Origin: Cryptomeria japonica
Lineage: Eukaryota; Streptophyta; Pinopsida; Cupressales; Cupressaceae
Assembly (NCBI RefSeq): GCF_030272615.1
Contig: NC_081414.1
Span: forward strand, 311,492,664-311,556,663
DNA length: 64,000 nt
Reading direction: 5' to 3'
In this document: positions 10,721 to 21,005 of the stretch, one piece after another
Layout of the letters: every line of letters begins with the position of its first letter
How positions within the stretch are numbered: position 1 is the stretch's first letter
The notes under the pieces: model-generated
The model's database searches: none
The model's input: only the letters and a program-made list of their open reading frames with translations
What the model was told of the DNA's origin: nothing
Position numbers and translations under genes: made by a program

Positions 10721-12616
10721 GCCTAGAAGCTTCCCTGAGGTTACTCCAAAGACACATTTCTTTGGGTTGAGCCGAACATGATATTGTTCTAGTTTATCAA
10801 AGATTTTCTCCAATATGTCTAGATGACCGTCTCTTGTGAGTGATTTTTCCAGTAAGTCATCAACATAATCTTCTATTATGGTATGCATCATGTCATGGAA
10901 GATGGTAGTCATTGCTCTTTGATAGGTCGCTCCTACATTCTTTAGACCAAAAGGCATTACATTCCAACAGTATGTTCCCCATAGACATGTGAAGGCTGTC
11001 TTATGTTGATCCTCTAGTGCGATCTTTATTTGATTGTACCCTAAAAAGCCATCCATGAGTGAAAGCATGGCATGTCCTACCATTAGGTCCACTATTATGT
11101 CGATGTTTGGTAGGGGGAAGTCATCTTTAGGACATGCTTTGTTTAGATCTCTAAAGTCGGTATAGATACGGATGCCCCCATTTGGTTTTCCGATAGACAT
11201 AATATTGGATATCCAATCTACATAATCAATTGGTCTAATGAAACCAACATCCAGGAGTTTCTTAAGTTCTGCTTTGACTAGTACTGCAATCTGAGGATGC
11301 CTCTTGCGAAGCTTCTGCTTGACATGTTTGGCTCCTTCTGCTACGGTGAGGTGATGCATGACTAAATCAGAATCAAGCCCAGGCATGTCTGCATATGACC
11401 ATGTGAAGTTGATCTGACACTTCTAGAAGAACTCTACAAACTTAGGTTGTTCCTCTGGAGTTAAAAGAGATGCCAGATGTATGTGGTGAGGTGTTTCAGG
11501 AGTCCCCACGTTGTATTCTTTTATTTCTTCAATGAGAATTGTTGACCGTTCCTACTGTGTACTAGAAGGGAGAATATCAAACCTTTCATCCTCAGGCACC
11601 TCAGAGAGGTTTTCACCATTGGATACGCTCTTTCTTTTTACTTTTGTGGGATCAAATAGTGCCATAGTATGGTTTTCACTGGAAGATCCATGTTTTATTG
11701 TTATATTTTTGCAGCTGAAAGGTTTGGCATCTACCCCAAAGTATGTTGCACTGTTAAGTTCTATGGTGAATCCAGCTTTATGATCCCCACTTGGTATGTT
11801 ATACTGTAGTTCCAAAAAGTCAATGATTGCCTCATCGTTTTGCAAAAGGTCAAGACATGGGGGATTAGGTTGGTTCCATTCGATGAGTTCAGGATAGATA
11901 ATGGGCATTACTTCATTGATTAGGTTAAGTTCATAAGACGTATTAGTGAGGGTTAAGATGTTGTGGTGAAGGTCATTGATGGTACTCTCTCTGTCAAAAT
12001 CAGACATAGGATGTGATGTAGGGTCTGGGGAAGATGTTTCCAGCTTAGGAACCCAAGAGGTCTTTATCAATGGTTCTCTGTAAATAGGGATGTCTTTGCG
12101 GGGTGGAGGTAGTGATGTGTCTTCCTCATCTGAAGTATTAAGCTGGATGGAATCAAATTCCCATTCATGTGAGTCGGTCTTTGAGTCACTTTCTAGTATC
12201 TGATTACTATACCATACTGGGATGTCCTTTGAGTTAAACACTGCAGGTGTGACTGGTTTTGTAGATGAAATGATTGGTGTTGCAGGAAGGATTATGGGGA
12301 TCAATGAATCCGATATGGGGAGTATCAGAAGTGTTGACTCTGCTGCTTCTTCTGGAAGTGCCAGTGTTGTTGATACTGCTGTGGGTTCTAATACAGTTGC
12401 TGCTGCTAATGGTGCTATTGATGTTATTGCTGCTGCTGATGGGATCACTGGTTTGATTGGTGGGATGAAGGGTGTTGTAGATGGTTTTGCTGAGATTTTT
12501 AGCCTTGATGGGGCAGTTGCTAGGGTGTTTGATGCTTCTTTTATAATCAAAGGTGACCTCTTTGTAATAGGCTGATATAGTGGTTGGCTGGGTTTTCCTT
12601 TGAATCTGAGCTTCAA
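10721..12616 (-). pseudogene. Tat-like gypsy element G1: linker and reverse transcriptase, truncated
   Basis: This is the RT of a Ty3/gypsy Tat-type polyprotein, which copies element RNA into DNA in cytoplasmic particles. Motifs in order on the minus strand are GFIRPIDYVDWISN, DFRDLNKACPKDDFPLPNID, MPFGLKNVGATYQRAM and YVDD (about 10857-10868). The frame runs to CVFGVTSGKLLG and stops dead at 10720, where the CACTA-type end begins, so RNase H and integrase are missing. Upstream, 11552-12616 encodes a Pro/Ser/Ala-rich linker between protease and RT, with an Ala-rich stretch near 12350-12450. A stop lies near 11551, and others follow. The catalytic Asp pair is intact, but the gene is dead by truncation. 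Confidence 0.85.
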
Positions 12617-13772
12617 AAGGATCTCCTTTTGAAAGCCTAGTCCTGTATTATCCTTGGGCTTTAATTCTGGCTGCAGTGGTTCATGCCTTCCTTGCTGACA
12701 ATGCCCTAAAGCACTTTGACCATCATATCCCTTTCTTTTAATAATGAGAAGGCCTTTGCCATACTGATATGTGGGAAGCTTAGCTTGCAGAATATCTGTG
12801 GTGATGGGATCTTTATAGATCCATTCTGCTAAGTCCTCATCTCTTGTTTCTTATTCTTGACTCTTTCCAAGGATGAATGGTGTCAAAGTACATGCTGGCT
12901 TGTCCAGTAGCATTTGAAGTAACCATTAAGGTTTGCCATGTGTTCTAGGAGAAGTGGGCATTTGTCCAACACAAAAGAGTTGGCTCAAATTGTATTCCCT
13001 AGGACCTTCCTCTACTTTTTTCATCTTGAGCTTTTCTTGCTTGGGTATAATGGTGTTTGAACTGGAAAGAGAGGCTGGACTTACGTATGATGTGGAGGAT
13101 ATGGCTTCTCTATTGTTGGGAACAGTAATCTCTGGTTGATGACTAATATTATGACAATATGCAAAGGGGTTTGCATCGCCCAGGATTTGTGATTTCTGCA
13201 CCATTATGCGGGAACTTGAAACACTGATGGTAGGTGGATGGAATGGCTTGCATGGCTTGTATCCAAGGTCTTCCTAACAATAAATTGTATGGTAGAGGAA
13301 GGTCTAGAATTTGACAGATGATGTGTTTCACCACAGGGCCCACTCAGATTGGTAGCACTACAGTGCCTTTGGATGAATGCTCTGCATCATCATAGGCTTT
13401 GATTGTGATCTTCTTGCAGGGATCCACTGATTCAATTGCATATCCCAAAGCTGTGACTAATTGTAGAGTACAGATATTTAGGCCTGCTCCATTGTCGATC
13501 AAGACTCGCTTGATCCTATGTTGGTTGATAAACCCTTCAATATGGAGTGAGGTGTTATGAGGTTGCTGGAAGGATGAGTTGTCACTTTCAGAGAAAGTGA
13601 GACAAGGTGATGACCTTAGATTTCTGACCATGGCTTGGAACTGATCTGTGTTCAAATTTGTAGGGACTGATGACTCTTGGAGAGCTTGATCCAAGATTGT
13701 TTTATGAGATGGAGATAGATGCAATAGCTCTAAGATAGATATCAGTGCGGGCATTTTATCTAATTGGTCCAT
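12617..13772 (-). pseudogene. G1 aspartic protease region
   Basis: The segment starting at 13772 contains RVLIDNGAGLNIC (about 13480-13515). The LIDNGA motif is the pepsin-like retroviral-type active site, which cleaves the Gag-Pol precursor. It is followed by ITIKAYDDAEH and, after a stop near 13344, by [17 protein letters not shown] (about 13270-13320), the flap and C-terminal LLGRPW motif common in Tat/Athila proteases. 12926-13148 is a low-complexity link. The catalytic Asp is kept; in-frame stops are present. Confidence 0.75.
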
Positions 13773-13789
13773 AAGGTTATACTACTTTG

Positions 13790-15551
13790 GGATAGATGGG
13801 GTGCCTTGTGGAGCTGCTTTTATGGTAATCTTGCTGCGACGTGTAACAACATTGCAAGTGGAGCTGGGATTTTTTATGGTTATAGTTGCAATTTTTTCAC
13901 TAGCATCGTATAGGTTATTCACAGTGTAATTATACGCGGCTTGCGTATAATTGGTGGTATCTGTGTTTCATCCTGAAGTAGAAGGACCCCTTTGATCTTG
14001 TGATGGAAGTGGATTTTTAAACATGAGATGATCATTGTTTTTTGTCTTTGGGTCATGTCCTTCAATTTTGATTTCACCTCAGTCAATAAGATCCTAAATA
14101 AGATATTTCAATCTATGATAATTGCTTGTCTTATGTCCTTTCCCTTGATGGAAATCACAATGTTCGGTATCCATCCACCATGAAGGTTTGACTTGAGGTT
14201 CATAATTTGATGTTTTGGGTAAGGTCACCAAATTTTGAGAAACCAGCTGATGTAACACTATTTCGGTGGGTTCCCCTAAGGGAGTGTATGTTCACTTTGG
14301 TTTAAAATTTTGCTGATGCTGTCTGGGTTCATCTTGAGATGTGATGTGGCCTTGATTTGGAGGAGCAACTACGTTATTCTTGGGTGGGGGGTTCTGTCCT
14401 GCAAATCAAACTACAAGTTGTGCACTTTTGATATTTCTTGCATCTACAACCTCGTCGTTGATGATATTTTTGTTTTTGTTCCAGAAGTTTGGTTTGTCAC
14501 TATTGAAGTGTGGACGAGGGCCATCCTTTGGTTCATTGTAGATTTTGATAAGTCCTTTCTTGATGAGAGCGCACTCGCATTTTAAGCCTTTTGTGATCAT
14601 GTCAATGAAAGAGTCTGTGTCTTTTATGTCGAGGTGAAATTCCATTTCGTCATTTAAGTTGGAAATAAATATTTCCACTAGTTCTTGTTAGGGTAACTGA
14701 AGAGAACGTCTACTAGACATTTGACGCCATCGTTGCAAAAAGACTGAAAATAGCTCACCCAGTTTTTATTTAGTGTTACATAGATTAGCCATGGTGATAT
14801 CATGTTCAATGTTGTGTGAGTAATGTGCCAAGAATTTCTGGACTAACTCTTCAAATGTCCTAATGCCACCTGGTAATCAGGAAAACCATGATGTGGTTGT
14901 TCCTCCCAAGCTTTGGGGAAAAAGGCGCATTAGGTAGGTGTCCTCGTATGCCACTTCGAGGCAAGCTAAATGGAATTATCTAACATGATCACGAGGATCT
15001 CCCTTTCCTCTATACTTTTCAAACTTGGGTGTTTCAAACCCTTGCGGAAAAGGTGGCATATGAAGATTCTTATCGAAGGGATAGGGGCAAATGTCATTAA
15101 GTGAAAATTAATTTGTTTTTACACCACTATGAAGTTGTTGGGTGAGATTTTCAACTTGTTGCCGCAACATGTCTATTTCATTTGGAGGAGGAGGAGGTGG
15201 GGGATTGCCTTGATGAAAGTTGTATCTAATGCATTCTCGACCCCTTTCATCCTCATTGCGACTTTGGCATTATGATGCTTGTCTTATTTGTGCAACATCA
15301 AAGTTAGAGGGTAGTTTAGCCCCTTCTTGAGCAAGTCTTAAAAATTGAGCATCAACATTACTCTTGAGCATCTCATCAAAAAGTCTATTGAAGAGAGGGT
15401 TGTGTTGTGCTCTTTCTATTGCTGCAGGAGTAGGAGTGCCTGGATTTTCATCATTTACATTTCCTTCAAGGGCTTATTTGAACTCATTGATATTTTCTTC
15501 CTCTTCCTCTTCAATTTCTTGTTGTCTAGATTGTGATCTGGTATGAGCCAT
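13790..15551 (-). pseudogene. G1 gag
   Basis: Start ATG at 15549-15551 gives MAHTRSQSRQQEIEEEEEEN, an N-terminus typical of gypsy Gag. Across several stops follow QFLRLAQEGAKLPSNFD, a Pro-rich stretch, NLHMPPFPQGFETPKFEKYR, the capsid block (LMRLFPQSL, then FLQRWRQM) and IFISNLNDEMEFHLDIKDT (about 14620-14678). Further on comes the basic cysteine/histidine part CDFHQGKGHKTSNYHRLKYL (about 14095-14155). Gag packages RNA into particles. At least seven in-frame stops, several of them a single change from Gln or Glu codons, show decay. Confidence 0.75.
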
Positions 15552-15984
15552 TTTGTTTATAAGTTTTTGTTGAAGTTGGGTGAAAATGATGATGAGTTGT
15601 TGATGAAATGAGAGATTTATGGTTGGTGTGGTGTGTTGCATATGGATCTCTAGCACTTAAAGGTAGATGTGACCAAAGTTTTCTTCTTGATTTTCTTGTT
15701 GTTTTTGACAAGGTTTGATGTGATAAGGTTTAGTGGAATTTGAGATGTGTTACAGACTCAACTACCTAGTAATGAGAGGATTCACTCATAGACTAGTTTT
15801 AACCTGCATAGAAATGTCTCTTAGGACAAGCTTATCCTAGATGTAGAGACACTCTAAAAAGTGATGTTTTATGTTTGATTCAAGCAATATTAGAATAGAA
15901 CTTAGGACAAAAACCTTTGGGTGTTTTGAGAGTTGGAATGGAGCTGATGAGATATGGATATGATAATGGATGAAATGTTTAACT

Positions 15985-16368
15985 TCAATAAAAGCTTTGT
16001 GTCACATATGGGACAAATTCTTCCTCTTCTCTTTTGGGAGTTGGTGGTTCTTCCTGAGCTATGTTATAAGTGATGCAAATGTCTCGAAAGAAGTCAGGAT
16101 TGATCTTGCCTCCTTTGTTTTTGTGAAAACTCAAAGCTTGATATTGTTTGAAAGCTCTGTGGTTCAATGACTCTTGATCAAATTCATTTGATTTCCCTTG
16201 AAGATAAAGACGCATGTGACATAAGAAGGCTCTATGAGAGACAAATATTTGTCTATTAAGATAGAAGAATTTCCTCCTTTTGATAAGAGCCTTTGAGCTC
16301 AATGGTCTTTTCTTCAAGTTGATGTGTTGATGAAGATTCTTCTTTCTCAAGATGTGAAGAATGGTCAT
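15985..16368 (-). CDS. Small ORF in the G1 leader, unknown function
   Basis: An uninterrupted 127-residue minus-strand frame lies between the G1 5' LTR and gag. It starts MTILHILRKKN, is rich in Lys/Arg/His/Phe and ends EEEEFVPYVTQSFY. The neighbouring gag carries many stops, so an intact frame here is notable, though 127 codons could be chance. Some Tat-lineage elements (Ogre) carry an extra ORF before gag; no resemblance to that protein is claimed. Confidence 0.35.
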   Translation of the reverse strand: MTILHILRKKNLHQHINLKKRPLSSKALIKRRKFFYLNRQIFVSHRAFLCHMRLYLQGKSNEFDQESLNHRAFKQYQALSFHKNKGGKINPDFFRDICITYNIAQEEPPTPKREEEEFVPYVTQSFY

Positions 16369-17596
16369 ATATTTTGATACTTTTGCTCTTTGTTTTTTAT
16401 CTTTTGTTTTGAAAATGTTTATGTTGGATGAATACGTGTTCTTGGAATTGATTTTTTTGATTTTTTATTTGACAAGAAAACAAAGCAAGCACACAAAAAC
16501 AAGAATGTTTCCTTAAAAGGCACAAATAAGTATGGGTCTAGATCAACCCAATCCTTGGACTTTTTATGACCCTTTTCCTTTAAGTGTATTTTTAGGTGTT
16601 TTCCAAAGCCTGAAGTTGGCTCAATTTGCACTGGTCTTGACTCAAAAATGAAAACACTTCAAACACTTTTTATCCCTAAGGTCAAATGGCTAGTTGCGAT
16701 AAATTTAGCCCACATCTTGATATTTCTTCGACTTTGGTACTACATACCTTATGAATCCCGCCATGGTAGGTAAGGATGTGATATAGTAAGTCTTGCACGA
16801 GCATAACAAATGGATGATCCCTATGATGGGGGATTCATCACTTTCATCAAGCCATAAGTGACTTTTCAAAAAGTAATATTTCTACTCAAGGAAATATGTA
16901 TGGTGAGTATCTTGGGAGCAAAACCATCTATGCTCTTGCACTAAATTGTATCACAAATATTCTCAATCAATAGAATGGGTGGGCTACTACTTGTGTTTAG
17001 TAATTTTTGATATTTTTGGACATAAGTTCATTCTGTAGTGACTCACTTAAGAGCCTTGTAACTTATGGTGGGGCCTAGTTGTCCTTTCGGCAAGTTACAC
17101 TGTAGGAACAACTATACCCAAGGCTACAACTTTCTCTCTCACCTGATTTCTATAGCGGCTCGAAGGATTTACCGTGCGAGGTCATTCCCAAGAGTGATGT
17201 GTCTCTTGGCAGGCCTCTCTTAAAAAGATAAAACTTGAGTGTTACTAACACTTTTCTCTTGCACCTAGGACCATGAAAGCCAAGGGAGAGTATAGTGTGT
17301 GTTAGAAGTAGGACCACTCGACAAACTCTTTTGCACAAGTGTGCCAAACACAAAATACACTTGTTCTTTTTAACTTGTCATTGCAATGATGTTTTATCTA
17401 TTTGGAGATGTTTCTCCAACAACCATGATGTTTTTTTTAACTTCAAAAGAAATGTGTTTGAGTAAACTAGAATTGGAAATCCCAGTCAACTGAAATAAGA
17501 GCACGTATGCATGAAGTATAATCATTTTGCAAAATAAGACAAATTGATTGTTCTTTTTAGTTGCCCAAAAATGGAAGTGTGGAGTGTGAATTCTTA
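16369..17596. other. G1 leader, non-coding
   Basis: Only short chance frames are seen. The block near 17245-17345 (CTTTTCTCTTGCACCTAGGA and onwards) matches the G2 leader near 47480-47570, showing that G1 and G2 share this leader part. Text near 17040-17120 is also leader-like. No terminator or promoter motif can be assigned. Confidence 0.5.
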
Positions 17597-17775
17597 GTTT
17601 GATGCAAGAAATAAACTTTGCTTTGTTGATTTTAAGCACCAAATGAAGTGAACCTAATTTGCAAGGAAATACAATTTGCTTTTAAGTTTTAGAGCACCAA
17701 AAATGAAGTGATCCTAACTTGCAATGAAATAAAGTTTGCTTGTAAGTTTTAGAGCACCAAAAAGAAGTGTTTTTT
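17597..17775. repeat. Tandem repeat, 58-60-bp unit
   Basis: GCACCAAAWATGAAGTG starts at 17636 and 17694, and a shorter form starts at 17754 (spacings 58 and 60). A partial earlier copy (GCAAGAAATAAACTTTGCTT) lies at 17604. It is part of the G1 leader. Confidence 0.75.
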
Positions 17776-17940
17776 ATTTTTAAGCTAAAAAAAAAGTTAT
17801 TTTAAAACATACACATGAAGCAAATAGTTAGAAAAACCCGACCATATGGTGAGCTTCTACACGCCTAAGAAAATTTATTTTATCGGTTACATGGCATTTT
17901 TACAACATTCTATTACAATAGTGGTACTCTGTGTGCAAAC

Positions 17941-18180
17941 AGAAGCGCTACTTAACACAAACATGCTAAAAGGAAGACAAAAGCGCTAAAGTAGGATATT
18001 TATGCAGCGAGACAAAAGCGCTAAAACCAAAATAAAAGTGCTAATAACAAGACAAAAGCACTAGACTATAAACAAAAGTGCTGAACTTTGGACAATAGCG
18101 TTATTATAGAAATAAAAGCGTTATACTGCTAAATGACAATAGCGCTAAAGCGTGAACAAAAACACCGAAGCACGACCTAT
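17941..18180. repeat. Spaced AAAGCGCTA motif array in the G1 leader
   Basis: About eleven copies of a motif near ACAAAAGCGCTA occur at irregular 15-40-bp spacing, for example at about 17977, 18022, 18043, 18056, 18074, 18092, 18111, 18143 and 18160. Variants are AGTGCTA, AGCACTA and AGCGTTA. Spacers between motifs are unrelated. The array lies just inside the primer-binding site of G1. Comparable arrays with another core sit in G2 (46360-46800, 47876-48110) and G4 (53575-53715). Confidence 0.8.
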
Positions 18181-18229
18181 GTGGAAATTTAAACAAAAAA
18201 GTTAGTAGTTTGTAGAAAAATCTTGTGTT

Positions 18230-18250
18230 GGATTCACACCGGGTTCACCA
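18230..18250 (-). other. Candidate primer-binding site of G1
   Basis: On the minus strand, two bases after the LTR edge GCATCA, comes TGGTGAACCCGGTGTGAAT. Its complement ends in CCA, as a tRNA 3' end must. The tRNA is not identified. The equivalent position in G4 (53801-53820) has a similar TGGTACGCCTGGTGGGACC. Confidence 0.55.
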
Positions 18251-18252
18251 AA

Positions 18253-19606
18253 TGATGCTTTGCAAAATGGACAAGGTTAGACTAAAACCTGTGGTCGTAT
18301 AACACACAAAAATACAAGAAATCGTTAGTGTTAATCAACCAAAAACTAATCTAAGAAGGCATATCAAAAGAGACACTAAAAACATGAAGAAATATTTAAC
18401 TATGAAAGTAAATATAACAAGACATCTCCAAATGTCTTCTAACATAATCTTAGCTCCTTCTCCTTTGTTCCTCTCCTCTCCAAGTTCCAAATTAGTGTAG
18501 CTCTCAACAACTTTTTGCACTATGGATGCTTATGGAGGTTCAAGATTGAAATGTTTACTCTAAAATGCTTGCAAATGTGAACAAAAGCTAATATTAGATG
18601 CTATGATGCTAAAATGATTTATTTTAGGCCAAAATAACAATATATTAGTGATTTATGCTAGAATGCTCTTTAAAATTCACTATAGATTAAATGCATACAA
18701 GTTTTCAGGATCTGGAGTATGAAGAAATGAGCTCTATTTATAGGAAAAATGGAGCAATGGATGGTTGAGATTGAGTAATCTCAACAAGGGTCAGGATTGA
18801 ATGATATTTAATCCATGTGAGGGCTTTCAACCCAATCCCAGGATGACAAGTGTCAACATGAGAAGGGTTGAGAGGAGAGGGAAATAAGCATTAAATGCTT
18901 GACATGACTTGAGGGTTAACTTGGGAGTTAAGGTCAAGGTTAGGTTGAATGAATACATTCTTTATTCAGAGAATAAAGCTTTTATCCAATGAATAAATTC
19001 TTGTGCAAAGGTAAAGGGATAACCATGGTCAAAGCAATAAATGCTTGAGGAGACACATGAGTGCAAGTTGAATTAACCATAAATGGTTATGTAAGAGTCA
19101 TTAATGGTCATGTAAGAGCCATTAGTGGTTTGGAAGACTTTAGAGGTTAGATTGTTGAACACACAAAGCATTAAATGCTTTTCAAAGGCTTTTGAAGTCT
19201 TTGAGAAGTGACTCCAAGTTGCTTAGGAATGTGACAATAACTAGGGGATGGATTAGGCTACTTGATTAGGATTAGATAGGTTCTAGAAGAATTTAGGAAG
19301 GGCAAGTGGGGGATGTAGGAAAATGCAAGTGGAGGGGAATAAATGATTTAAATAAATGTTTTATTTAATTTATTTAAAAGAGGAAAGATGATTAAATTGA
19401 ATAAATAGAATTTATTCATTTAATAGATTGTGAATTTGGTTTAGTGAATTAATTAAAATAAATTGAATAATTTATTTAATTAATAGGAGAATGTTTGAAG
19501 ATGAATTAATTAAATATTAATTCAATTAACTGATGGCTAGTAGATTTTTAATCAAATAAATATGAAATATTCATTTAATTAAAATGGACAGATTTATGTG
19601 ACTACA
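18253..19606 (-). mobile_element. 5' LTR of Tat-like element G1
   Basis: On the minus strand it starts TGTAGTCACATAAATC at 19606 and ends GCATCA at 18253, directly before the candidate primer-binding site; length 1354 bp. The TGTAG start is shared with the G4 LTR. The upstream half (19300-19600) is an AT-rich run of TTTAAATTAATT-like words. Small direct repeats such as AATGGTTATGTAAGAG lie near 19080-19130. No 3' LTR is in the window because the element is truncated in RT. Confidence 0.7.
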
Positions 19607-20188
19607 CATTTCAATTAAACTATAATTGGAATCTATCTCAAGGTTAACTGAATCTGATTTCTCAATTATTTCAATTATCCTAAATTATGTTTTTTCTTGA
19701 TCTCTCTTGCGATTCTCTATAAATTCAATCTTCATCTCTCATTCAAAACACCCTGAAGATTTATTGTTATTATACAGTTTTTGCTCTGGAGTCATGAAGA
19801 TATTGTACTTGCTTTTTTTGAGATTATTATATCTTAGTTTAATTTATTTTTGCATATTTAGTTCAATTATGATTGCTTGAATTCATATAGCTTACTATTC
19901 ATCCATCTAGCATAATCTTGCATCCATTTATCTTAATCTCATACTCATATAGATTAAATCCTTCGTCTTGGTGTAGTCTAGTCACTGGTATTGCTTATAC
20001 AAATCTGAGAGCAATTTTATGCTCACATGTTTAAGAAGGAAATTAGTCGATTTGTTATGGTTTTCATATTCATGCTTCTATATGTCTAACCATACATGTA
20101 ATGACTTAATTGAAGTGTTGTGTCTTGCAGCTTATAGACTTATTCCACTTTTTCACAAACACACATAGTACACATAAGAGGTGATATT
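19607..20188. other. AT-rich spacer between G1 and C1
   Basis: No gene is seen. A TATAAAT at 19718-19724 followed by pyrimidine-rich text looks like an LTR promoter or leader region of another plus-strand element, but no LTR edges were found. C1 coding starts abruptly at 20189. Confidence 0.35.
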
Positions 20189-21005
20189 GATAAGGCTCCT
20201 TATGAATTATTGTTTGTTCATACTCCTACTATTAGATATTTCAAAATTTTTGGAAGTAAATGCTACATTAGAAGAGATGATGCATTGGGAAATTTTAATC
20301 CTAGAAATGATGAAGGAATATTTTTGGGTTATTCTACTAAGAGTAAAACATATAGATGTTATAAAAAAAGATTGAATAAGATAATGGAGAGCATAAATGT
20401 TAAGGTGGATGGACAAGGAAGTAATCAGATCAGATCACTTGACTGTGGACCGGAAGTGGAATTTATCAGACCTGAACTGGTAATGCAAGAAGATGCTCAG
20501 AGCATTGAGCCGGTGACTCTGACAACATCAGAAATTCAACTGTGACTGTTGAACAATAGAAAGATTCAGTAAATCAAGAAAATTCAAAGACTCCCAGGTA
20601 TGTGAAACTAAATCATTCTGAAGATCAGATCATTGGAGATAAAAGCAAAGGTGTGATGACTAGAAGAAGGCTAGCTACTGTTTGATTTCTCAAATTGAAC
20701 CAGAATCATTTATTGAAGCAAGTAAAGACGAAAATTGGATGAAAGCAATGGAAGAAGAATTATATCAGATAGAAAAGAATAAGACATGGGAATTAGTTCC
20801 CAGACCTAAAGATAAGAATATTATTAGAACTAAATGGTTTTTCAGGAACAAATTGAATGAGGAAGGTCAAGTTGTAATAAACAAGGCTAAATTGGTTTGC
20901 AAAGGTTATTCACAGGAAGAAGGAGTTGATTATGGTGAGACTTATGCTCTGGTTGCAATAATTGAAACAATAAGACTATTTCTTCCCTATGTTGCACACA
21001 AGAAC
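20189..21005 (+). pseudogene. Copia pol C1: integrase end and first part of RT
   Basis: The frame from 20189 reads APYELLFVHTPTIRYFKIFG, then GIFLGYSTKSKTYRCY, the conserved C-terminal part of copia integrase, and continues to a stop near 20545. RT begins near 20682: ESFIEASKDENWMKAMEEEL, NKTWELVPRPKDKNIIRTKW, KAKLVCKGYSQEEGVDYGET, ending VAHKN at 21005. There the frame is cut by an inserted LTR and resumes at 22507. Copia RT copies the element RNA. Gag, protease and the integrase catalytic core are absent on the left. Dead copy, family call firm. Confidence 0.85.

Noticed and set aside
12222-12575. Plus-strand 117-residue Ala/Val/Gly-rich frame
   Set aside because: It is the antisense shadow of the Pro/Ala/Ser-rich linker of G1 pol on the minus strand.
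17941-18180. CRISPR-like array (short repeats with unrelated spacers)
   Set aside because: Plant nuclear setting, degenerate repeats of only about 12 bp, irregular spacing and no cas genes; it is a leader motif array of an LTR element.
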